Shown: positions 16,694 through 27,050, counted from the first letter of the stretch. The stretch is DNA of 64,000 nt from Prochlorococcus sp. MIT 1300 (GCF_034092375.1 NZ_CP139302.1:930001-994000), one strand, 5' to 3'. The notes: generated by a model from the letters alone, not told the origin. Numbers and translations: made by a program.

Positions 16694-19024
16694 ATGCCAG
16701 ATGTCACCTCTGCACCTGATTCCTCACAAGCCTATATGGTTTGTGAGGAATCAGGCTGTGATTCAACTGCAGAAGGTCCAACTCCAATCAAGGATATTGA
16801 TGATTATGGGGTTCCTATCCCAACTTGGTTAAAAAATTGTCTTGAAAAGGTCCCACCTGAACTTGGCAAAAGTTGTCCAAGAGATTCAGATGCATTATTA
16901 GCAGCATCTTTTGACTTGGCCTTCCGGCTACATGAAGGGCAATTTCGTGCAAGTGGAGACCCTTACATTGTTCATCCCATTGCTGTAGCTGACTTATTAA
17001 GAGATATAGGAGCAAGTTCCAGCGTTATTGCAGCAGGTTTTCTGCATGATGTAGTTGAAGATACAGATGTAACTCCTCAGCAACTTGAGGAATATTTTGG
17101 TAGCGAAGTTCGTGGTTTAGTTGAAGGCGTCACAAAATTAGGAGGGATTCATTTCAATAATCGAACAGAAGCCCAAGCGGAAAATCTCCGCAAGATGTTT
17201 TTAGCAATGGCTAGTGATATCAGAGTAGTTCTTGTCAAACTAGCTGACAGACTGCACAACATGCGGACAATCGGATCCTTAAAATCTGACAAGCAGCAAC
17301 GAATAGCTCGTGAAACGAGGGAAATCTACGCTCCGCTAGCAAATCGTCTTGGGATAGGCAGATTCAAATGGGAACTTGAAGATCTCGCCTTCAAACTGCT
17401 CGAGCCAGATGCCTTCCGAGAAATACAACAAGAAGTAGCGACGAAAAGAAGTAAGCGCGAAGAACGATTAGCCGTAACTGTTCAATTGTTAAAAGATCGA
17501 CTTGCCTCTGCAGGACTTGAAAATTGCGACATTAGTGGACGACCTAAACATCTCTATGGAATTTGGAGCAAAATGCAACGGCAACAAAAAGCCTTTCACG
17601 AAATTTTTGATGTCGCGGCTCTAAGAATCATCGCTCCCAATGTAGAAAGTTGCTATAGAGCTTTAGCTGTGGTCCACGACACTTTTAGACCCATACCAGG
17701 CCGTTTTAAAGATTACATTGGGCTACCTAAACCAAACGGCTATCAGTCACTTCATACTGCAGTGATTGGTCGCCATAGGCCGATTGAAGTACAAATACGG
17801 ACTCCTGAAATGCACCAAGTCGCCGAATTCGGGATCGCCGCTCATTGGAAATACAAAGAAGGTGGGTCCCCTGCTATAGGCGACACAGAACGCTTCAATT
17901 GGCTCCGCCAATTAGTTGAATGGCAACAAGAGGGAGGCAATGATGATCATAATGACTACTTAGCCTCAATAAAAGAAGATTTATTTGATGAAGAGGTATT
18001 TGTATTTACTCCAAAAGGCGATGTTGTCGGCCTACGCAAAGGGTCAACTGCAATCGACTTTGCTTATCGAATTCACTCAGAAGTAGGGAATCATTGTCAT
18101 GGCAGTCGAATCAATGATCGCCTGTGTTCTTTATCAACTCTTCTTAAAAATGGTGATTTTGTAGAGGTTCTTACAAATAAGGCAGCTCATCCAAGTCTCG
18201 ATTGGTTGAATTTTGTAGCCACACCTACCGCTCGAAATCGAATTCGACAATGGTACAAACGTAGTCATAGAGATGAAACCATACTCAGGGGCAAAGAATT
18301 ATTAGAACGGGAGCTTGGACGGAGTGGGTTTGAAGCATTACTCACCAGTGATGCAATGACACGGGTATCAGAGCGATGCAACTTAAAAAGCACTGAAGAT
18401 TTATTAGCTGCACTTGGATTTGGCGCTGTCACCCTTCAACAAGCATTAAATCGACTTAGAGAAGAAGTCCGACTAAATAGCGAACCCCCTCAACAAACCT
18501 TGAGCAATGATGATGTTGCCAAGAAATTAACTAATCAAAACGAAGCTAATCATTCTAAGCAAACTAATAGAGAGAATATTCCTATTCTTGGAGTTGAAGG
18601 ACTGGACTATCGACTTGGAGGATGCTGCAGTCCATTGCCAGGCGAATTAATACTAGGCACTGTTGCACTGGGCAACCATGGGATAACCATTCATCGTCAA
18701 GATTGTCAAAACATACTGTCTACGCCGAGCGAACGTCGACTTCCAGTGCGCTGGAATTCAAGTAATGCCCTAGCGAATGAGCGCTTCCCCGTGCAATTAA
18801 GAATAGAAGCAATTGATCGAGTAGGAATTCTCAAGGACATCTTGATGCGCCTTTCAGATAGCGAAATAAATGTGAGCGATGCCCGCGTCAAAACTGCCTA
18901 TAGCAAACCAGCGTGCATTGACCTCCGTGTAGAACTAAATAACGCAGAGCAATTGTCGAAAACGATCGATCAAATCAAATCTATAGCTGACGTGTTAGAT
19001 ATTGCTCGCACTGGGTTGAGCTAA
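16694..19024 (+). CDS. spoT: Bifunctional (p)ppGpp synthetase/hydrolase Rel
   Basis: Makes and destroys the alarmone (p)ppGpp. Order in 776 residues: HD hydrolase (FLHDVVEDTD near residue 117, KLADRLHNMRT), synthetase (IFDVAALRII, FKDYIGLPKPNGYQSLHT near 337), TGS (EVFVFTPKGDVVGLRKGST near 432), a Cys-containing segment (YRLGGCCSPLPGE), and a C-terminal ACT domain. Both catalytic regions look intact, so it is probably the only long RSH. The N-terminal 50 residues are variable. It is divergent from the ABC gene with about 55 bases between. Confidence 0.93.
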   Translation: MPDVTSAPDSSQAYMVCEESGCDSTAEGPTPIKDIDDYGVPIPTWLKNCLEKVPPELGKSCPRDSDALLAASFDLAFRLHEGQFRASGDPYIVHPIAVADLLRDIGASSSVIAAGFLHDVVEDTDVTPQQLEEYFGSEVRGLVEGVTKLGGIHFNNRTEAQAENLRKMFLAMASDIRVVLVKLADRLHNMRTIGSLKSDKQQRIARETREIYAPLANRLGIGRFKWELEDLAFKLLEPDAFREIQQEVATKRSKREERLAVTVQLLKDRLASAGLENCDISGRPKHLYGIWSKMQRQQKAFHEIFDVAALRIIAPNVESCYRALAVVHDTFRPIPGRFKDYIGLPKPNGYQSLHTAVIGRHRPIEVQIRTPEMHQVAEFGIAAHWKYKEGGSPAIGDTERFNWLRQLVEWQQEGGNDDHNDYLASIKEDLFDEEVFVFTPKGDVVGLRKGSTAIDFAYRIHSEVGNHCHGSRINDRLCSLSTLLKNGDFVEVLTNKAAHPSLDWLNFVATPTARNRIRQWYKRSHRDETILRGKELLERELGRSGFEALLTSDAMTRVSERCNLKSTEDLLAALGFGAVTLQQALNRLREEVRLNSEPPQQTLSNDDVAKKLTNQNEANHSKQTNRENIPILGVEGLDYRLGGCCSPLPGELILGTVALGNHGITIHRQDCQNILSTPSERRLPVRWNSSNALANERFPVQLRIEAIDRVGILKDILMRLSDSEINVSDARVKTAYSKPACIDLRVELNNAEQLSKTIDQIKSIADVLDIARTGLS

Positions 19025-19137
19025 TCTTCATAGCCTGAATAATAGAAACATTTAAAATCTATGAGGCCCAAAAAATCAAAGTAGCAATTGACAACTTTTA
19101 CATGATTAGCTCAAGAATATAATCATTAAACAACTAA

Positions 19138-19177
19138 ATTCGTATAGAGAGACGAATCAATAAATCTTTCTTTGATT
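19138..19177. repeat. Overlapping inverted repeats between convergent genes
   Basis: ATTCGT (19138-19143) pairs with ACGAAT (19152-19157), and AATCAA (19155-19160) pairs with TTGATT (19172-19177), so two mutually exclusive hairpins are possible. The site lies in the 181-base gap between the 3' ends of rel and the DUF2062 gene. It is a weak candidate for a transcription end; no long T tract follows either stem. Confidence 0.3.
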
Positions 19178-19205
19178 GACAATGTATGTTTGGAGGCTGC
19201 TAACT

Positions 19206-19652
19206 TCAATTTGTTTTCTTAAAAGCACGATATGAAATAACTCCAACAAAACCAGCAACAAAGCAACCTATTAAAGCTGACCCAAGCATCAGCCTTTGAC
19301 TAAAAATCCAACCTTGATGCCAAAGGCTCTGAAAAGTAACCTCTCTAAGCTCAGGTAACGTTTCAGCCTCTCCAAGCACTGCACATCCAACTTTGTAGTT
19401 CAACCAATACAACGGCAAATAAGTCACTGGATTACTAATCCAAGTCCCTATTACAGCTAAGAGACGATTGCCATGGAAAATAGTAGCAAGAGAAAGACCT
19501 AATAAGGTCTGAAAACCAAATAGTGGGAAACAACCACTAAAGGCACCTAAGGCCAAGCCTATTGCACGCTCCACTGGTGTACCTTCTTGTTGCCACAACC
19601 AAACCAACCAACGACGAAACTTACGCCTCATTGCTCGAAGGGGAGGAACCAT
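19206..19652 (-). CDS. DUF2062 membrane protein
   Basis: 148 residues with a basic N terminus (AMRRKFRRWLVWLWQQ) and the DUF2062 signature: EGTPVERAIGLALGAFSGCFPLFGFQ, then IGTWISNPVTYLPLYWLNYKVG, and a C-terminal transmembrane helix. About three membrane segments are visible. The biochemical role of this family is unknown. ATG at 19652 is used; ATG eight codons later is possible. It is divergent from mnmE with 67 bases between. Confidence 0.85.
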   Translation of the reverse strand: MVPPLRAMRRKFRRWLVWLWQQEGTPVERAIGLALGAFSGCFPLFGFQTLLGLSLATIFHGNRLLAVIGTWISNPVTYLPLYWLNYKVGCAVLGEAETLPELREVTFQSLWHQGWIFSQRLMLGSALIGCFVAGFVGVISYRAFKKTN

Positions 19653-19719
19653 GAGAACCTCTAGGAATATTGCTACATGGTGTTTTGGATCGTAGTAAGG
19701 ATTGAGGAATTAATCATCT

Positions 19720-21108
19720 ATGGCTGATCCCACTGAAGAAACGATTGCAGCAATAGCTACGGCCTTATCTCCTAATGAAGGAGGAATTGCAGTGGTGAGA
19801 ATATCCGGTCCAGATGCTGAAAAAATTAGCAAAGAAATCTTATCGATACCCGGAAAACAAATCTGGGCAAGTCATCACATTGTCTATGGGTATGTAACTG
19901 ATCAAGACGGGAAAGATCATATAGATGAAGTATTGGTATTAATTCTGAAGTCACCGAGAAGCTTCACAGGAGAAGATGTCATCGAGATCCACTGTCATGG
20001 CGGGCTTGTCAATGTTGAACGTGTATTGCAACGAGTTCTTTCACAACCAGGAGTTCGTAGAGCTCTTCCAGGCGAATTCAGTAAGCGAGCTGTTTTAAAT
20101 GGCCGCATTGATCTAACCAGAGCTGAAGCGATCAGCCAACTAATAGCTGCACGTAGTCAAAGAGCTGCACAACTAGCTATGACTGGCTTAGATGGAGGCA
20201 TTCAAGCTCAAATTAACCCTCTCAGAGAACACCTACTTAACCAATTAAGCGAAATCGAGGCAAGGATTGACTTTGAAGAAGATCTACCTGCTCTCAATGA
20301 AATAGAAATACTAAGTCAACTAAACGAAGTTAAAGCTGGCCTTAGCAAGCTGATTGATGAAGCAAATAAAGGTCAAGTACTTCATAAAGGACTTCAAGTA
20401 GCCTTAATAGGTCTACCGAATGTTGGCAAAAGCTCGTTACTCAATCGTCTCTCTGGTCAAGAACGGGCGATCGTCACCTCCCATCCAGGTACAACAAGAG
20501 ACTTACTTGAAAGTGCAATCATTTTACAAGGAGTGCCTATTACTTTGCTAGATACAGCTGGAATCCGAACGACTACTAATGCAATCGAAAAGGAAGGCAT
20601 CAATCGTAGCCATCAAGCTTTAGGTAGTGCAGACGTTGTTGTCCTCATTTTTGACTTGTCGATTGGTTGGAGTGAAGAAGATGCTGCACTCTTAAGCAAG
20701 ATTCCTATAGATGTTCCAAAGCTGATTGTAGGGAACAAATCAGATCTCAAAGCTTCTCCAAAACGATTCCCTAAGGGCACACAATCCTCGAGAATCCTGC
20801 CTGATATAAGGATTAGCGCACTTAACGGTGAAGGTGAAAAAGAATTTATAGATGCTCTCTTAAGGGCCTGTGGCGCATCAGATCTTAATGGAATTGTACT
20901 TGCTCTCAATGACAGGCAAAAGGACCTTGCTGCTCAAGCAATTGGTTCACTAGAAAAAATCCAACAAACCGCAGAAAATAGGTTGCCCTTAGATTTTTGG
21001 ACAATTGACCTTCGTGAAGCGATACGGAGCTTAGGCGAAATAACTGGACAAGAGGTAACTGAAGAATTGCTAGACCGAATCTTTTCACGCTTCTGTATTG
21101 GTAAATGA
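19720..21108 (+). CDS. mnmE: tRNA modification GTPase MnmE
   Basis: With MnmG installs carboxymethylaminomethyl groups on U34 of tRNAs. The 462-residue protein has the N-terminal folate-binding domain (IAAIATALSPNEGGIAVVRISG), the helical domain, an inserted GTPase domain (LPNVGKSSLLNRL near residue 231, DTAGIR, NKSD) and the diagnostic C-terminal end FCIGK with the essential Cys. All elements are intact. ATG at 19720. mnmG is not in the window. Confidence 0.97.
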   Translation: MADPTEETIAAIATALSPNEGGIAVVRISGPDAEKISKEILSIPGKQIWASHHIVYGYVTDQDGKDHIDEVLVLILKSPRSFTGEDVIEIHCHGGLVNVERVLQRVLSQPGVRRALPGEFSKRAVLNGRIDLTRAEAISQLIAARSQRAAQLAMTGLDGGIQAQINPLREHLLNQLSEIEARIDFEEDLPALNEIEILSQLNEVKAGLSKLIDEANKGQVLHKGLQVALIGLPNVGKSSLLNRLSGQERAIVTSHPGTTRDLLESAIILQGVPITLLDTAGIRTTTNAIEKEGINRSHQALGSADVVVLIFDLSIGWSEEDAALLSKIPIDVPKLIVGNKSDLKASPKRFPKGTQSSRILPDIRISALNGEGEKEFIDALLRACGASDLNGIVLALNDRQKDLAAQAIGSLEKIQQTAENRLPLDFWTIDLREAIRSLGEITGQEVTEELLDRIFSRFCIGK

Positions 21109-21179
21109 ACTAAAACTCAAAGCGAATCAGTCTGACACTTAATAAGCTCAATAAAACAACTCTTCAACAACCCAAAGTA

Positions 21180-22052
21180 GTGGATTTGCTTACCCCTGGA
21201 TTAAACCGCCTTTTAGATACCTGGTTAGATGAAGATTTAGGGAGAGGAGATCTTACGAGCGTTGCCCTCAAAAACTTAGAAGGATCAGCTTATTGGATAG
21301 CAAAAGCAGAGGGAACCTTCTGCGGGGGACCATTCGTTGAACAGCTATTCAAAAAAGTGAATCAAGAAGTTCAAATAGAGCTGCTAGTCAAAGATGGAGA
21401 ACCAGTCCTCACAAACCAACGTGTACTTGAACTTCACGGCCCCGCATCTGCTCTTGTTGCTGGTGAAAGAACAGCATTAAATCTAGCCATGAGACTTTCA
21501 GGCATTGCATCAGCAACTGCTGAGCTAGTAAAACAACTTGAAAGGACAAATGTACGACTTGCCGACACACGCAAAACGACTCCAGGTATGCGTTTACTCG
21601 AAAAATATGCCATCAGATGTGGAGGTGGCGTCAATCATCGTCTTGGTCTAGATGATGCAGCAATGCTCAAAGAAAATCACATAGCTTGGGCTGGAGGAAT
21701 TCAGACCGCAATTGATGCAGTCAAAGCTTCGGCCCCATGGACATCTAAAGTAATAGTGGAAGCTGAAACCGCTAACCAAGCCAAGGAAGCTGTCCTCGCT
21801 GGTGCAGATGGAGTCCTCTTAGATGAATTTTCTCCTGAAGAACTTAAATTGCTTATACCAAAATTACGAGAACTGGCTAAAAGTCGTTCCTGCCCTTACA
21901 CCTCTAAAGAAATTGTGATTGAGGCTTCAGGCATAAGAACCGATGAGCTCAAGGCTTTTGCTGCAACAGGAGTGGACTTGATTTCAACTAGTGCGCCAAT
22001 TACCCGTAGCTCATGGCTGGATCTCAGCATGAGATTCGACCAATTTAAGTAA
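21180..22052 (+). CDS. nadC: Quinolinate phosphoribosyltransferase
   Basis: Converts quinolinate and PRPP to nicotinate mononucleotide in de novo NAD synthesis. Signature regions are LDEDLGRGDLTS, ERTALNLAMRLSGIAS, ADTRKTTPGMRLLEKYA and GGVNHRLGLDDAAMLKENH, with a C-terminal barrel (VEAETANQAKEAV, LLDEFSPEE, IEASGIR). The length, 290 residues, is normal. The start is GTG at 21180, the first in-frame start before the conserved N terminus. Same strand as mnmE and argS, with gaps of about 70 bases. Confidence 0.95.
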   Translation: MDLLTPGLNRLLDTWLDEDLGRGDLTSVALKNLEGSAYWIAKAEGTFCGGPFVEQLFKKVNQEVQIELLVKDGEPVLTNQRVLELHGPASALVAGERTALNLAMRLSGIASATAELVKQLERTNVRLADTRKTTPGMRLLEKYAIRCGGGVNHRLGLDDAAMLKENHIAWAGGIQTAIDAVKASAPWTSKVIVEAETANQAKEAVLAGADGVLLDEFSPEELKLLIPKLRELAKSRSCPYTSKEIVIEASGIRTDELKAFAATGVDLISTSAPITRSSWLDLSMRFDQFK

Positions 22053-22117
22053 TGCACCAAAATTGCTCATCAGTGATCACTAAAGTCCACACTTTTTACT
22101 GAGGTCGATCCACTCTC

Positions 22118-23929
22118 ATGCTTACCCTTTCAACAACTCTAGGCAAGCAAGTAAAAACCGCCCTCCAGCAAGCCTTTCCTCAAGAGATTGAGGAGGCAAG
22201 GATTGCCGGAATATCTCTGGATCCGCAACTTGCCCCTGCCTCTAAGCCAGAGTTTGGTGACTTTCAAATCAATGGAGCACTCTCATTAGCAAAAGTAATT
22301 AAAAAACCTCCTCGACAAATCGCCCAAGCCATAGTGGAGGAGTTAATAACTGAAAAAAATTTTTTGAACATTTGCGAGCATCCAGAAATCGCAGGCCCAG
22401 GATTCATAAATCTCACTCTTCGACCAAATTACCTCGCTAAAGAAATCCAAACACGATTAAAAGATAAGCGCCTAGGTGTACCTGAAATAAGCAAAAAGAG
22501 GGCTCAAGAGGAACCCCAGTCAGTAATCATTGACTTTTCTAGCCCAAATATTGCCAAGGAAATGCATGTTGGGCATTTACGTTCAACCATTATTGGAGAT
22601 TCGTTGGCTCGAATCCTTGAGTTTCGCGGACATAAGGTTCTACGAATAAATCACATAGGGGATTGGGGCACACAATTTGGGATGCTAATTACTCATCTAA
22701 AGGATGTGGCACCAACTGCACTTAACACTCCCGAAGCATTTGACTTAGGAGATTTAGTCACTTTATACAGAGAATCAAAAATACGTTTTGATTCTGATAA
22801 GGCTTTTCAAGCCAAATCGCGTGATGAAGTGGTAAAGCTCCAAAATGGTGACCCCATCTCAATTAAGGCCTGGCAGCTGCTATGTGATCAATCACGTAAA
22901 GCCTTTCAAAATATATATACAATTCTAGATATTCAACTAACAGAGCGAGGAGAGTCTTTCTATAACCCCTACCTGCGAGGAGTTATAGATGATCTACAAA
23001 GCTGTGGGATGCTCACTAAAGACGATGGAGCTAAATGTGTCTTCTTGGAAAGTGCAACCCAAAAAGGGCATAAGAAACCTCCCGTAATAGTTCAAAAGCG
23101 AGATGGAGGTTTTAATTATGCCACCACTGATCTTGCGGCTATTCGCTACCGGTTTGGAAAGCCACCAAAAGGAGATGGGGCACGTCGAATAATTTACGTA
23201 ACCGATTCTGGCCAAGCCAATCATTTTGAAAGCGTTTTCGAAATAGCCAATCGAGCCAATTGGATTCCTAATGGAGGTGAATTACAGCACGTACCATTTG
23301 GTCTTGTCCTAGGAGAAGACGGGAAGAAACTCAAAACTCGCTCAGGAGATACCGTCAAGCTTCGGGATCTGCTAGACGAGTCAATATCAAGAGCGGAAAG
23401 AGATCTGCGATGCCGATTAAAGGATGAAAAGCGCAAGGAAGATGATTCATTCATCAAACATGTCTCAAAAACGATAGGTTTGGCTGCTGTCAAGTACGCC
23501 GACCTTAGTCAAAACAGAATTACCAGCTACCAGTTCAACTTTGATAGAATGTTATCTCTACAAGGTAATACTGCACCTTATTTACTATATGCAGTAGTAA
23601 GAATTGCGGGCATAATTAGAAAAGGAGGTGAGTGGAAAATATCTTCAGATGATATTTCTTTCGAGGAGCCACAGGAGTTAGCACTAATTAGACAATTGCT
23701 CAAATTTGATGAGATTATAGTAGAGGTTGAGCAAGATTTACTACCCAATCGTCTCTGCAATTACTTATTTGAACTGAGTCAAAGTTTTAATCGCTTCTAT
23801 GACCAAATCCCCGTCATCAAAGCAAAAGATCCTACTCGCCAAAATCGTCTTAGCCTCTGTCTAATCACCGCAAATACCCTAAAACTCGGATTAAGTCTTC
23901 TTGGAATTCCCACATTAGAGCGAATGTAA
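22118..23929 (+). CDS. argS: Arginyl-tRNA synthetase
   Basis: Class I synthetase charging tRNA-Arg. The N-terminal Add1 domain fills the first 120 residues. The HIGH-like motif is [17 protein letters not shown], followed by [14 protein letters not shown]. The KMSKS position reads [14 protein letters not shown], the normal degenerate form for ArgRS. The C-terminal DALR anticodon-binding domain includes [11 protein letters not shown] and ends LGIPTLERM. 603 residues is typical. Its TAA overlaps the hisC ATG by one base. Confidence 0.97.
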   Translation: MLTLSTTLGKQVKTALQQAFPQEIEEARIAGISLDPQLAPASKPEFGDFQINGALSLAKVIKKPPRQIAQAIVEELITEKNFLNICEHPEIAGPGFINLTLRPNYLAKEIQTRLKDKRLGVPEISKKRAQEEPQSVIIDFSSPNIAKEMHVGHLRSTIIGDSLARILEFRGHKVLRINHIGDWGTQFGMLITHLKDVAPTALNTPEAFDLGDLVTLYRESKIRFDSDKAFQAKSRDEVVKLQNGDPISIKAWQLLCDQSRKAFQNIYTILDIQLTERGESFYNPYLRGVIDDLQSCGMLTKDDGAKCVFLESATQKGHKKPPVIVQKRDGGFNYATTDLAAIRYRFGKPPKGDGARRIIYVTDSGQANHFESVFEIANRANWIPNGGELQHVPFGLVLGEDGKKLKTRSGDTVKLRDLLDESISRAERDLRCRLKDEKRKEDDSFIKHVSKTIGLAAVKYADLSQNRITSYQFNFDRMLSLQGNTAPYLLYAVVRIAGIIRKGGEWKISSDDISFEEPQELALIRQLLKFDEIIVEVEQDLLPNRLCNYLFELSQSFNRFYDQIPVIKAKDPTRQNRLSLCLITANTLKLGLSLLGIPTLERM

Positions 23930-25047
23930 TGGATCTCGAACGCAAAAATTCTTTCAAGAAGTTCCCACCGCCAAGGAAGGAAGTTGAGGACTTAAAAAGT
24001 TACTCAGCTCCTGTAGAAGGCCGACGCAAACTTCTTAGACTTGATTTTAATGAAAATACCATTGGGCCAAGTCCGCTAGTAGTTCAGGCACTTCGCAATA
24101 TTCCAGCCAATCAAATCGCCATATATCCAGAATACAATGGCCTCCGAGAGGCAATGGTTCAAAATTTAAATACAAAGAGGCCCTCCAGTAATTTAAACTC
24201 ATCGCACATTGGCTTATTTAATGGAGTCGATGGGGCAATTCATGCAATCTTCCATGCTTATGGGGATCGTAAAGATCAACTTTTAACTACATCTCCCACC
24301 TTTGGTTACTACAAACCATGTGCTGAGATGCAAGGCATGAAAGTCAAAGCAATCCCTTATAAAAAAAAGAATTTCCTCTTCCCTGTAGATGAATTTAATG
24401 CGTTTCTAATAAAGAACAAACCTCGAATTTGCATGATCTGTAACCCTAATAATCCCACCGGGACAAGGCTCTCTCCTCAAAAAATAATTGAATGGGCAAA
24501 TCGATCTTCAAATACACTTTTTGTAGTTGATGAATTATATGAAGCATTTACTAGCGACAGTCTTTTGTCTCAATTAGATTTTACGGCTTTTCCTAACATA
24601 GTAATCTTGCGTTCTTTTTCAAAAACGGCTGGATTGGCTGGGCTAAGGATTGGATTTGCAATAGGGAATTCTCAAGTAATTGAAAGAATTAATAGAGTGA
24701 CTGGGCCTTATGACATTAATAGTTTTGCAGTGATAGCAGCATTTCAGGCCTTAAAAGATCAGGAATATATAGACACTTATGTTAAAGAAGTTTTGAAAGC
24801 TAAGAGTTGGATGATCAATCAACTAGAGAATAGTGGGGCAATTTATCACGCTGATGGAGGAAATTACTTGCTCATATGGCCTAATAGAAATCCTCAAGAA
24901 ATTACTAAGTTATTAAAAAAGGATGGAATACTTATTAGAGATATGCAAGGCAAGCCACTAATCGAAGGGTCTTTAAGAGTAAGTATTGGAACTACTGAGC
25001 AAATGAAACAATTTTGGCAGGTATTTTCAAAGCATGAGATTCAATAA
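23929..25047 (+). CDS. hisC: Histidinol-phosphate aminotransferase
   Basis: PLP enzyme of histidine synthesis. The 372-residue protein has LDFNENTIGPSP, ICNPNNPTGT, VVDELYEAF and SFSKTAGLAGLRIGF with the PLP-binding lysine, then a C-terminal LRVSIGT typical of HisC. It begins one base inside the argS stop (TAATG), so its translation is probably coupled. A related PLP enzyme at 8386 carries the CobD-type HGGN motif, which supports hisC here. Substrate is inferred from family similarity. Confidence 0.85.
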   Translation: MDLERKNSFKKFPPPRKEVEDLKSYSAPVEGRRKLLRLDFNENTIGPSPLVVQALRNIPANQIAIYPEYNGLREAMVQNLNTKRPSSNLNSSHIGLFNGVDGAIHAIFHAYGDRKDQLLTTSPTFGYYKPCAEMQGMKVKAIPYKKKNFLFPVDEFNAFLIKNKPRICMICNPNNPTGTRLSPQKIIEWANRSSNTLFVVDELYEAFTSDSLLSQLDFTAFPNIVILRSFSKTAGLAGLRIGFAIGNSQVIERINRVTGPYDINSFAVIAAFQALKDQEYIDTYVKEVLKAKSWMINQLENSGAIYHADGGNYLLIWPNRNPQEITKLLKKDGILIRDMQGKPLIEGSLRVSIGTTEQMKQFWQVFSKHEIQ

Positions 25048-25101
25048 TTCTTTCATAAATCATATAGTTAATGCCAGGACCAGCCTCTACGAATAGATCT
25101 G

Positions 25102-25914
25102 CTACAAACGAATTACATCTATAATTGTTTGGCTGGGCAAAGATTTAGGTACCCGGTATGTGTTGCCAACTTCCTGAATTTTTGTACCCTCCATTGCATC
25201 CAGAAAAGGCTTCAAACCTTGCTCAAGTTGACAATCTTTAGGTGCCTTCTCATTCCTCAAAAATTGAACTGGTATTACTCTACGAGGGTTCAACTCTTCA
25301 ATAATCTTAGCTGCTTCTTGTGCATTAAATACTTTAGGGCCTCCACCTACGCCAATAATCAAAACATCAGATCTTGCCAAAAGTACTTTCATTTCGCTAG
25401 TCAAAGGCGCTGCTGTACCACCTAAATGGGCAAAAGTCAGTCCAGCCTGTTTCCAACGCCATACGGTTGCCTGGCCAAAACGTCTGCCCCCCAATCGATC
25501 ATGAGGGAAAGCAAGTCCCTCAAGTTTCAACAACCCAACTCGATAAGAACCAGGTTGAGCAAGAAACTTCCCTTGAGCGACTTTGGCCCCCTCATCGGCA
25601 AGTTCTGAACTCGCAAGAATAACGTTGGCACTAATTCTTGGCTCAATTAAACCCTTTGCACATGCAACTGCTTTAAATGGATTAATTAGAACGGAGTGAC
25701 CGCCGCCCTTAATCAATAAAGAGCTATGACCATAACTTTTAATAGTTACACCCTCTCTAACTGAACTCCACCAACTGGAAAAAAATATTCCAAAGCCAGA
25801 AGACACAACCAAAACCGCTGCTAAAGGAATTGGCTTACGCCCAAAATCTTTGAATTGTGAAGGGATCTCAGAAAAGGAGATTTTCCCAATAGCCTTTTGT
25901 AATCGATCAAACAT
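25102..25914 (-). CDS. Membrane-anchored degenerate metallo-beta-lactamase-fold protein
   Basis: 270 residues from ATG 25914; TTG at 25944 would give a TTGA overlap with trpG. A transmembrane helix lies near residues 30-50 (PLAAVLVVSSGFGIFF). The rest follows the UlaG-like pattern (SYGHSSLLIKGGGHSVLINPF, AHLGGTAAPL, NPRRVIPVQF). The usual HxHxDH position reads ASSELADEG, and the later His of IPMH is Gln, so the metal ligands appear lost. It may bind a ligand or act as a scaffold rather than hydrolyse; the role is unknown. It is last in the minus-strand run from prfB. Confidence 0.65.
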   Translation of the reverse strand: MFDRLQKAIGKISFSEIPSQFKDFGRKPIPLAAVLVVSSGFGIFFSSWWSSVREGVTIKSYGHSSLLIKGGGHSVLINPFKAVACAKGLIEPRISANVILASSELADEGAKVAQGKFLAQPGSYRVGLLKLEGLAFPHDRLGGRRFGQATVWRWKQAGLTFAHLGGTAAPLTSEMKVLLARSDVLIIGVGGGPKVFNAQEAAKIIEELNPRRVIPVQFLRNEKAPKDCQLEQGLKPFLDAMEGTKIQEVGNTYRVPKSLPSQTIIDVIRL

Positions 25915-25940
25915 GAATTTAGGCACGCAGAGTGAAGAAA

Positions 25941-26549
25941 TCAAAGATGCTGATTATGTTGATCAGCTAAACGTAAAAAATTACTCAACATGTGATGACC
26001 TGATTGAGTTAAGACACTTTCAGGATGAAACTGAACTCCTTGTACATGTAGGTAATCACGATGCTGTAAGCCCATGATCGTCCCATCTTGCAGCCAAGCT
26101 GTTACCTCTAAACAGTCAGGCAAGCTTTTACGTTCCACAATCAAGCTGTGATATCTAGTGGCAGTAAGTGGTTTAGGTAAATCCAAAAATACACCCTGAT
26201 TACTATGAAGAACCGGAGAAGTTTTCCCATGCATCAACTCATGAGCACGCACAACTTTACCCCCAAAAACTTGTGCCAAGGCCTGATGGCCTAAACACAC
26301 TCCAAGAGTAGGTATCTTTGGCGAAAGTTTCTCTAACACATCCAAGCAAATTCCAGATTGATCTGGGTCTCCAGGACCAGGTGAGAGCAAAATCGCTTTA
26401 GGATTTAAAGTCTTTATCTGATTCAAAGAAAGCGCATCATTTCGCTCTACACGAACATCCTTAGCTAACGAATGAGATGTGGCCAACTCACCCAAATATT
26501 GGACAAGGTTGAATGTGAAACTGTCATAGTTGTCTATTACAAGAAGCAT
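25941..26549 (-). CDS. trpG: Anthranilate/aminodeoxychorismate synthase glutaminase subunit
   Basis: Class I glutamine amidotransferase that feeds ammonia to TrpE or PabB. The 202-residue chain begins MLLVIDNYDSFTFNLVQYLG, with the oxyanion strand LLSPGPGDP, the catalytic Cys in GVCLGHQALAQVFGG, and the His-Glu pair in VQFHPESVLTQSGH. It may serve both tryptophan and folate synthesis, as in many bacteria, because no trpE or pabB is adjacent to decide. It is six bases after dgkA and joined to the MBL-fold gene downstream. Confidence 0.92.
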   Translation of the reverse strand: MLLVIDNYDSFTFNLVQYLGELATSHSLAKDVRVERNDALSLNQIKTLNPKAILLSPGPGDPDQSGICLDVLEKLSPKIPTLGVCLGHQALAQVFGGKVVRAHELMHGKTSPVLHSNQGVFLDLPKPLTATRYHSLIVERKSLPDCLEVTAWLQDGTIMGLQHRDYLHVQGVQFHPESVLTQSGHHMLSNFLRLADQHNQHL

Positions 26550-26554
26550 TGTAA

Positions 26555-26998
26555 TTAAGGACTTGATAGACCAAGACGAATTAAGAAAGGAGGCAAAATC
26601 AACAGAAATCCAAGTAGCAAAGAGCTCATTGAAGCGAGTAAAACTGCTGCAGCTGCACAGTCTTTAGCAATTCGAGCCAAAGGGTGGAAACGAGGTCCGA
26701 TAGCCAGATCGACCACAGCCTCTACAGCAGTATTAATTAACTCCAACACTAAAACAGCAGTTACAGTTAATACTATCAACGCCAAATTACTACTACTGAG
26801 TTGTAGCCATAAACAAAGTCCAAAAACACATAAACCTAAGAAAACATGGATCCGAAAATTCCTCTGACTATGAAAAGAATATTTCAGGCCTTGTGCTGCG
26901 TAACCGAAACTGGCTGGTAAGTCGCCAGAGACACGCCAAGAACCGCTTTTGCCTGACCGAGTTCTGTGCTTGGAAAATGTTTTGATTTCGTCTGACAC
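26555..26998 (-). CDS. dgkA: Diacylglycerol/undecaprenol kinase family protein
   Basis: Small membrane kinase of the DgkA family, phosphorylating diacylglycerol or undecaprenol. After about 30 variable residues come ASFGYAAQGLKYSFHSQRNFRIH, the conserved active-site helix VLELINTAVEAVVDL and IAKDCAAAAVLL. Three or four transmembrane helices are visible. The start is GTG at 26998. The substrate cannot be decided from sequence; Gram-positive members prefer undecaprenol. It lies between ybeY and trpG on the minus strand. Confidence 0.88.
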   Translation of the reverse strand: MSDEIKTFSKHRTRSGKSGSWRVSGDLPASFGYAAQGLKYSFHSQRNFRIHVFLGLCVFGLCLWLQLSSSNLALIVLTVTAVLVLELINTAVEAVVDLAIGPRFHPLARIAKDCAAAAVLLASMSSLLLGFLLILPPFLIRLGLSSP

Positions 26999-27050
26999 CT
27001 AATTAATGGCTTTAGAGAACGTCACTAATCTCCGGGTCTCACACCCTGAA

